From the NCBI GenBank assembly GCA_963666465.1, contig OY762824.1:1240001-1304000 (forward strand): a DNA stretch of 64,000 bases, given 5' to 3'. Source of the stretch: VXYL01 sp963666465. GTDB lineage: Bacteria > Pseudomonadota > Gammaproteobacteria > Pseudomonadales > Azotimanducaceae. The first letter of the stretch is position 1, and every line of letters starts with the position of its first letter. This document shows positions 60,306 to 64,000 of this stretch, one piece after another. The notes under the pieces were generated by a model that searched no databases, was not told the origin of the DNA, and saw nothing but the letters and a program-made list of their open reading frames with translations. The translations under genes were made by a program, and so were the position numbers.

Positions 60306-61004
60306 GCCCCGGCTCCTCTTGGAGGGAGCGCCCCATCGACGCCCTCCCCGACGCCCTCCCGACACACAAACTTTTCGTCCTACGGTCTTGTGCGCGACTT
60401 CCTACGCTGGCGGCGTCGGGAGGGCGTAGGGCGGCACGCGAACAAGGACGTGATGCACGGTGAACGGGGCTGACTGACGGTCCTGTGATCGATCTGCACG
60501 AACTCGTCGGAAAGAGGCTTGGAGGCACGCCGCCGTCGGTGTGCGAAATGTCTCCGGCAAGTGTAGGACGAAGTGTTTGTGTGCTAGGAAGTCTTGCTAC
60601 CTGCGATGGTCCTGTGCCGTGCGCAGGTCTCGCCCGGACAGCCGCTCGCGCCAGACGAGGCGCGAGACCATGTGCTACGCAAGCGGCCGTCGGCGTCCAC
60701 CAGCCGATGTCGAGGATGCGATGCGTCGCCATGGCCGAACGATACAGGCGTGGCGCGCCGGGTCAGCGTAGGATATTGCCCATTGCTGTGTGGGACGAAA
60801 TGTTTGTGTGTCGGGAATGTCCTCGCTACCACCGTCATGCTTCCGGCAACACCGGACTGCCCGCCTCTCGACGAGCAGTCCGAACGCACGACCTTCCTAG
60901 CAACGCGGTCAACTCAAAGTGCAGTTTCCAGTCGCCCTGCGTCAGGCAAGCCCGCGGGTCCGCCTGCGTTGTGCGGACGAAGGACCCTGTCGCCAATCCG
61001 TCTC
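60306..61004. repeat. Left flank of the insertion, with family B repeats
   Basis: 699 bases with no believable gene. It contains three degenerate copies of the family B core: 60361-60380 (ACACACAAACTTTTCGTCC), its inverted partner at 60563-60587, and a third at 60791-60816 (GACGAAATGTTTGTGTGTC). Stacked GACGCCCTCC-type strings related to family C lie at 60335-60360. This is a scarred landing zone for small mobile repeats. Confidence 0.6.
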
Positions 61005-61142
61005 CTATGTCAGGAAGTAGACAGTCGCCACAGCGATACCGAAGCCAAGCACTACGCCCTTGAAAACCAAGAGCCATCTCGGCTGTTCATCGATGTTTGG
61101 AATCAACGTCAATTGTGACTTCCACCATGCCACCTTGTCCAT
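61005..61142 (-). CDS. 45-residue membrane protein, immunity-like
   Basis: The ATG at 61142 opens MDKVAWWKSQLTLIPNIDE and ends with one transmembrane helix (WLLVFKGVVLGFGIAVATVY) before TAG at 61005-61007. Its start overlaps the stop of the 121-residue gene by one base (TGATG), which argues strongly that it is translated. The polar N-terminus with aromatic WW and a single helix resembles small bacteriocin-immunity or toxin-neutralising membrane peptides, but no family is recognised. It is the last gene of a three-gene run. Confidence 0.55.
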   Translation of the reverse strand: MDKVAWWKSQLTLIPNIDEQPRWLLVFKGVVLGFGIAVATVYFLT

Positions 61143-61507
61143 CAGTCACTTCCTCCCAACTGACAGGCGAGACTTGCCGCACCGGCTCCCAGAGCTACAA
61201 GCCCTACTATAACAGCCCCCGGTGTCGGCAATCGCATCGCAATTACAGCCCCACCCGTTGCGGTCGCGGCCGCGCCATCGCAGAAGCCACTACCTTCACT
61301 CGGGGCGGGGGTTCCGTAGCCGTCTCCGGGCGGATCTGCGTTAATCCCCGGTCCGCACTTGTACGCTTCGCTCGGCGGAGCGTCGCAACCAGAGGTCGCT
61401 GCCCACGTCTCGCCGCCGACGGTCGGGACGACTCCGCCCAAGGGCGCAGCCGGGATGATCAGGAATGCCAGCGTGAGCGCCAGCGCGAAGGATTTGATAA
61501 GTCTCAT
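61142..61507 (-). CDS. 121-residue exported protein with four cysteines and a glycine/alanine-rich hydrophobic end
   Basis: The start MRLIKSFALALTLAFLIIPA is a Sec-type signal peptide; TGGAG lies 7 nt before the ATG. The mature part has cysteines in TSGCDAP, AYKCGP, GFCDGA and SLACQLGG, which could form two disulfides. The C-terminal third (GGAVIAMRLPTPGAVIVGLV, ALGAGAASLA) is a small-residue-rich membrane-inserting segment, as seen in pore-forming class II bacteriocins and some toxins. It lies between the 69- and 45-residue genes. Bacteriocin-like activity is inference only. Confidence 0.6.
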   Translation of the reverse strand: MRLIKSFALALTLAFLIIPAAPLGGVVPTVGGETWAATSGCDAPPSEAYKCGPGINADPPGDGYGTPAPSEGSGFCDGAAATATGGAVIAMRLPTPGAVIVGLVALGAGAASLACQLGGSD

Positions 61508-61591
61508 GTTGTTTCTCCAGAGATTGAAGTAGCCGCCGGGCCGGGACTGTCCGACACGGCGTGCTTCAAGGCGTGATGGGTCGCGGCGCGA

Positions 61592-61801
61592 TCAGTCGCA
61601 CTCGCCCCAGACGGTCGCCGGAATCGTGTCGAGCACGCGCTGCGCCGCTTCGTGCAGTGGGCTCGGAAGGTAGGGCAGTACAGAAACAATGGCCTCGTAT
61701 GCCGGATTCGGGATCTCGCAGGCCGGCGACAGCGCATGCGTTGCCCCGGCCGTGCCGAGCAGCAGCGCAATCGCTAGCGTTAAGGAGCGCGTGTGACGCA
61801 T
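61592..61801 (-). CDS. 69-residue exported protein
   Basis: MRHTRSLTLAIALLLGTAGA is a Sec signal peptide with likely cleavage after THA. The mature about 45-residue chain (LSPACEIPNPAYEAI ... ATVWGECD) has exactly two cysteines near its ends that could close a loop. GGAGA lies 6 nt upstream of the ATG at 61801. It is the first gene of a minus-strand run followed, 84 nt on, by the 121-residue exported protein. No homologous family is recognised. Confidence 0.6.
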   Translation of the reverse strand: MRHTRSLTLAIALLLGTAGATHALSPACEIPNPAYEAIVSVLPYLPSPLHEAAQRVLDTIPATVWGECD

Positions 61802-62110
61802 CCTGTTCTCCTCTCCAAGGGCGGCTGACCGCCCGTTTCGCTTTGCACCCGGCCAGGCCGGGTCCGCTTGCAGGCCCATTTCGGCCTGCTTCGCGGATCC
61901 GCTGACCAACGTCCCCATTGGTTCCGCGAATCCGCTGTTGCGGAACCAAAGCGGGCTTTGGGCGGGAATTCGGTGCAGGAGGCGGGAGGAGGCTTGAACC
62001 CGGCCAGCGGCTGCGGTACATGCGGTCTCGGCCGGCGGGCCGCTGGGCATTTGGGAGCCACGCCCGTCTCGGCCGATTCACCAAGCCAACAGGACGGAGA
62101 GCAGGAAGAC
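61802..62110. other. Divergent promoter region between small-protein operon and recombinase
   Basis: 309 bases between the divergent starts at 61801 (minus) and 62111 (plus). It contains the left inverted site (61920-61947) and a second, partial TCGCGGATCCGCTGA-type copy just before it at about 61890. Regulation of both operons by the recombinase binding here is conceivable. Confidence 0.5.
61920..61947. repeat. Left inverted site of the recombinase unit
   Basis: GGTTCCGC and GCGGAACC arms (8 bp, perfect) enclose a 12-nt centre GAATCCGCTGTT. Its reverse complement matches the right site (63212-63239) at 24 of 28 positions. Paired arms around a short centre are what a tyrosine-recombinase core site looks like. 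Confidence 0.65.
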
Positions 62111-63220
62111 ATGCCGGAGAGCACCCGCGCGGACCGCGCCAACACCATCCAGGACGACAGCGGGAGGGCGGCGGCGCCGACACCGCTGGCGGAGCTGCGC
62201 CTCGCGCCGGGGACGCGGTACACCTACGACCGCGCGCTCCTCAGCCTCGACGGCTGGCTCGAAGGCAGACCTCTCACGGACGACTCGCTGGCCGACTACC
62301 TCGGGGCACTGTTCGACCGGGGGCTGGCACCGGCTTCGGCGGCAACCGCGGTCGCCGCCGTCCAGGACCGGGCAAGGCGCCAAGGCGAGGCACCGCCGGC
62401 CGGGGAGCGCACCGCAGCGGCCCTGTCCGCCTACCGGCGCGACGGCGCCGGGCGCGGGCCGGGGCAGGTCAGGGGCATCTCGTGGGAGGAGTCCGACCGC
62501 ATGGCGGACCTCGCGGAGGCGGGAGGCAGCGCACGCGGGCTGCGCGACGCACTGCTGATCCGGATCATGTCGGACTGCCTGCTGCGGGTGTCCGAGGCGG
62601 AGGCGCTGGACATCGCGGACCTCGCCTTCCCGAGCGAGGGACTGCTGGTGGCCGTGCGGCGCAGCAAGACGGACCAGGAAGGCAGGGGAACCGTGCTCTT
62701 CGGCGGGCCGGACACGGCGCGGCTGGCGCGCGAGTGGCTCGCGGCGGCCGGGACCGACGGGGGGCCGCTGTTCCGGCCGGTCAACAAGGCGGGGCGGGTG
62801 GCGGGCTCCCGGCTGTCGGCGCGCAGCATGCGGGACATCGTCAAGCAGCGCGCGGCGGATGCCGGGATCGAGGGACGGGTGTCCGGCCACTCGCTGCGGG
62901 TGGGCTCCGCCCAGTCGCTGCGGGACAGGGGCGCCACCACGACGGACCTGATGGACGCGGGCCGGTGGAGTCGGGTGGAGACGATGGCCGGCTACGTGCG
63001 GACGCAGGACGCGGCGTTCGGTCCGGTGGCCCGGCTGCGGTACGACGTGGTTCCGCCCGACCACGAAGGCCGCGGACGCCCACGCATGCCACGTCGCGAC
63101 GGAAAGGGCGCCAAGGCCGGACGGAGGCAGGCGCGCGGGGTGCGACGGCGCTGCCGGCGGTCGATGAAAAAAGTCGAGAAAAGGCTTGCTCGGATCGAAA
63201 GAGCCGTGATAGGTTCCTGA
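62111..63220 (+). CDS. Tyrosine recombinase/integrase
   Basis: 369 residues. An N-terminal SAM-like core-binding domain (YTYDRALLSLDGWLEGRPLT) is followed by the catalytic domain with Arg in CLLRVSEAEALDIADL (about residue 160), Lys in VRRSKTDQEGRG (about 190), the HxxR pair in VSGHSLRVGSAQS (about 260), Trp in DAGRWSRVETM and nucleophile Tyr in MAGYVRTQDA (about 295). All six catalytic positions are present. An arginine-rich C-terminal tail of about 55 residues (RPRMPRRDGKGAKAG, RRRCRRSMKKVEKR) is additional. AGGAAGAC lies just before the ATG at 62111. The stop codon falls inside the right inverted site. Likely mobilises or inverts the surrounding unit. Confidence 0.9.
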   Translation: MPESTRADRANTIQDDSGRAAAPTPLAELRLAPGTRYTYDRALLSLDGWLEGRPLTDDSLADYLGALFDRGLAPASAATAVAAVQDRARRQGEAPPAGERTAAALSAYRRDGAGRGPGQVRGISWEESDRMADLAEAGGSARGLRDALLIRIMSDCLLRVSEAEALDIADLAFPSEGLLVAVRRSKTDQEGRGTVLFGGPDTARLAREWLAAAGTDGGPLFRPVNKAGRVAGSRLSARSMRDIVKQRAADAGIEGRVSGHSLRVGSAQSLRDRGATTTDLMDAGRWSRVETMAGYVRTQDAAFGPVARLRYDVVPPDHEGRGRPRMPRRDGKGAKAGRRQARGVRRRCRRSMKKVEKRLARIERAVIGS

Positions 63221-63239
63221 ACAGCGGATTTGCGGAACA
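63212..63239. repeat. Right inverted site of the recombinase unit
   Basis: GGTTCC at the left and GCGGAAC at the right around AACAGCGGATTT. It is the inverted partner of 61920-61947 (24 of 28 bases) and overlaps the last codons and stop of the recombinase gene. Confidence 0.65.
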
Positions 63240-63240
63240 T

Positions 63241-63543
63241 CCTGTAACTCTTTGAATATACGAGATTTTATCTTACGGAAACCTAGATCCTGCCCAGTGC
63301 TTCTTGTGTCCTCTCGCCCCCCGCGAACCGGTGCACTTCAGTTCATCGCCTCCCCCCGTCGAGCGCTTCGGTACAGCAAGAGAAGCGCAAACGAAGAAAG
63401 GCAATGGCTGCAGGGATACAGGGGCACCTTGGAGGCTCGCCCGCTTCGGCAACGTGAGGAGTGGGACGCACCGGCTTGCGGTGGCACCCTGCCTGTGGGA
63501 AGTTGATCGGCACTGCCGAAAAGGGATGCAAACCGGAGCCTGA
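63241..63543. other. Right flank of the insertion, nothing recognised
   Basis: 303 bases between the right inverted site and the DUF4381 gene. AT-rich at first (63250-63285), then ordinary GC content. No gene or repeat seen. Confidence 0.45.
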
Positions 63544-64000
63544 ATGCCGCCCGATCTCTTGAGCGATCTGAGAGACATTCATGAGCCCATCGCGCCCGAG
63601 TTTTGGCCGCCGGCGCCAAGGTGGTGGCTGGTGTTCGGGCTTGGGGTGGTTGCGCTCGTCCTCGGGACATTGCTTGCGCGGCGTTGGGTGCGGCATCGGG
63701 CTGCATTGCGCGCACCCTATGTCGCGGCCGAACGCCATATCCGCATTGCTGCACGCCAGCATGCAGCCGGGGAAATCGACGCCCGGGCGCTGGCGGATCG
63801 GATCAGCGACGTGTTGAAGCGGGTGCTCGTGCGCGTCGAGCAGCGCCAACGCGCGGCCACCGCCGCTGGCGAGGGCTGGACGCAGGCGCTGGCGGCCCGA
63901 TTCCCGCAGCCGGAGCTGGCGGCGCTGGGCGATGCCCTCGGCAATGCCCGGTTTCGCCCGCACTTCGATGCGGATGTAACGGGCCTTGCAACTAGAGCAA
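63544..64000 (+). CDS. DUF4381 protein, cut by the window end
   Basis: 152 codons to the edge, beginning MPPDLLSDLRDIHEPIAPEF. One transmembrane helix (WWLVFGLGVVALVLGTLLA) follows the conserved FWPPAPRWW. The cytoplasmic part has EIDARALADRISDVLKRVLV and ends LGNARFRPHFDAD, the expected family ending region. GGAG lies 7 nt upstream of the ATG. DUF4381 genes directly follow DUF58 in MoxR operons. Here the two are 3.2 kb apart because of the recombinase insertion, and this gene has its own start signal. Confidence 0.85.
   Translation, partial: MPPDLLSDLRDIHEPIAPEFWPPAPRWWLVFGLGVVALVLGTLLARRWVRHRAALRAPYVAAERHIRIAARQHAAGEIDARALADRISDVLKRVLVRVEQRQRAATAAGEGWTQALAARFPQPELAALGDALGNARFRPHFDADVTGLATRA

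Noticed and set aside
61142..61507. Double-glycine (class II bacteriocin) leader in PLGG
   Set aside because: The preceding segment is a long hydrophobic Sec signal without the usual acidic leader residues.
61566..62183. 205-codon minus-strand frame over the divergent promoter
   Set aside because: Proline/arginine-rich shadow of the small-protein gene and inverted site; the 69-residue frame has a ribosome-binding site and signal peptide.

Overview
The window is high-GC (roughly two-thirds G+C) chromosomal DNA from a bacterium, most likely a proteobacterium and plausibly a gammaproteobacterium. This rests on the MoxR/DUF58/DUF4381 gene order, type I GAPDH, the flotillin/NfeD pair and the style of the insertion sequences. 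No rRNA or tRNA gene is visible, so the taxonomy is inference. Metabolic islands (about 4.6-5.6, 23-29, 31-50 and 58-60 kb) alternate with defence and mobile DNA (1-4.3, 6-22.9, 29.6-31, 50-58 and 60.3-63.5 kb).

Layout. 1-4.3 kb: a XamI-type restriction-modification pair and an ATPase-PIN pair. 4.6-5.6 kb: an aldo/keto reductase, then a HigA-like remnant. 6.0-11.6 kb: a translationally coupled operon of m5C methyltransferase, a protein with two GHKL ATPase modules, and a receiver-domain protein. 11.8-20.3 kb: a methylase relic, then a type III restriction operon (AAA ATPase with PD-(D/E)XK tail, Res, VapC-like PIN protein, Mod). 20.3-23 kb: a perfect inverted-repeat element and a DUF4338-ISAs1 transposase. 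23-29.3 kb: an inositol-monophosphatase-like enzyme, an ATPase bracketed by two copies of a dispersed repeat, a two-gene acyl-CoA dehydrogenase, and a GST. 29.6-31 kb: a graveyard of broken defence genes, including a 29-bp inversion. 31.4-38.1 kb: two adjacent single-chain acyl-CoA carboxylases with complementary active-site losses. 38.3-46.6 kb: luciferase-like oxidoreductase, membrane hydrolase, esterase, SDR, flotillin/NfeD, an intact GAPDH and a GAPDH homologue without catalytic cysteine. 46.7-50.1 kb: a large secreted beta-propeller/di-haem protein. 50.4-54.2 kb: a three-gene operon with a PIN-domain protein and a P-loop ATPase. 54.6-58 kb: a tandem winged-helix-like protein and an IS1634-type insertion sequence. 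58.4-64 kb: MoxR, DUF58 and (after a 3.2-kb insertion) DUF4381 genes. The insertion carries a tyrosine recombinase flanked by inverted 28-bp sites and an operon of three very small exported or membrane proteins.

How the genes work together. The recurrent theme is DNA discrimination plus an ATPase partnered with a nuclease: XamI R-M, ATPase/PIN (twice), m5C methylase/GHKL/receiver, and type III R-M with embedded PIN. The metabolic genes read as acyl-CoA or organic-acid breakdown (heteromeric acyl-CoA dehydrogenase, acyl-CoA carboxylases, SDR, esterase, GST). At least four dispersed palindromic repeat families show that this stretch has been repeatedly rearranged. The strongest candidates for undescribed biology are the methylase-dual GHKL-receiver operon, the PIN-ATPase operon at 50-54 kb, the recombinase plus small-peptide insertion at 61-63 kb, and the complementary carboxylase paralogues.
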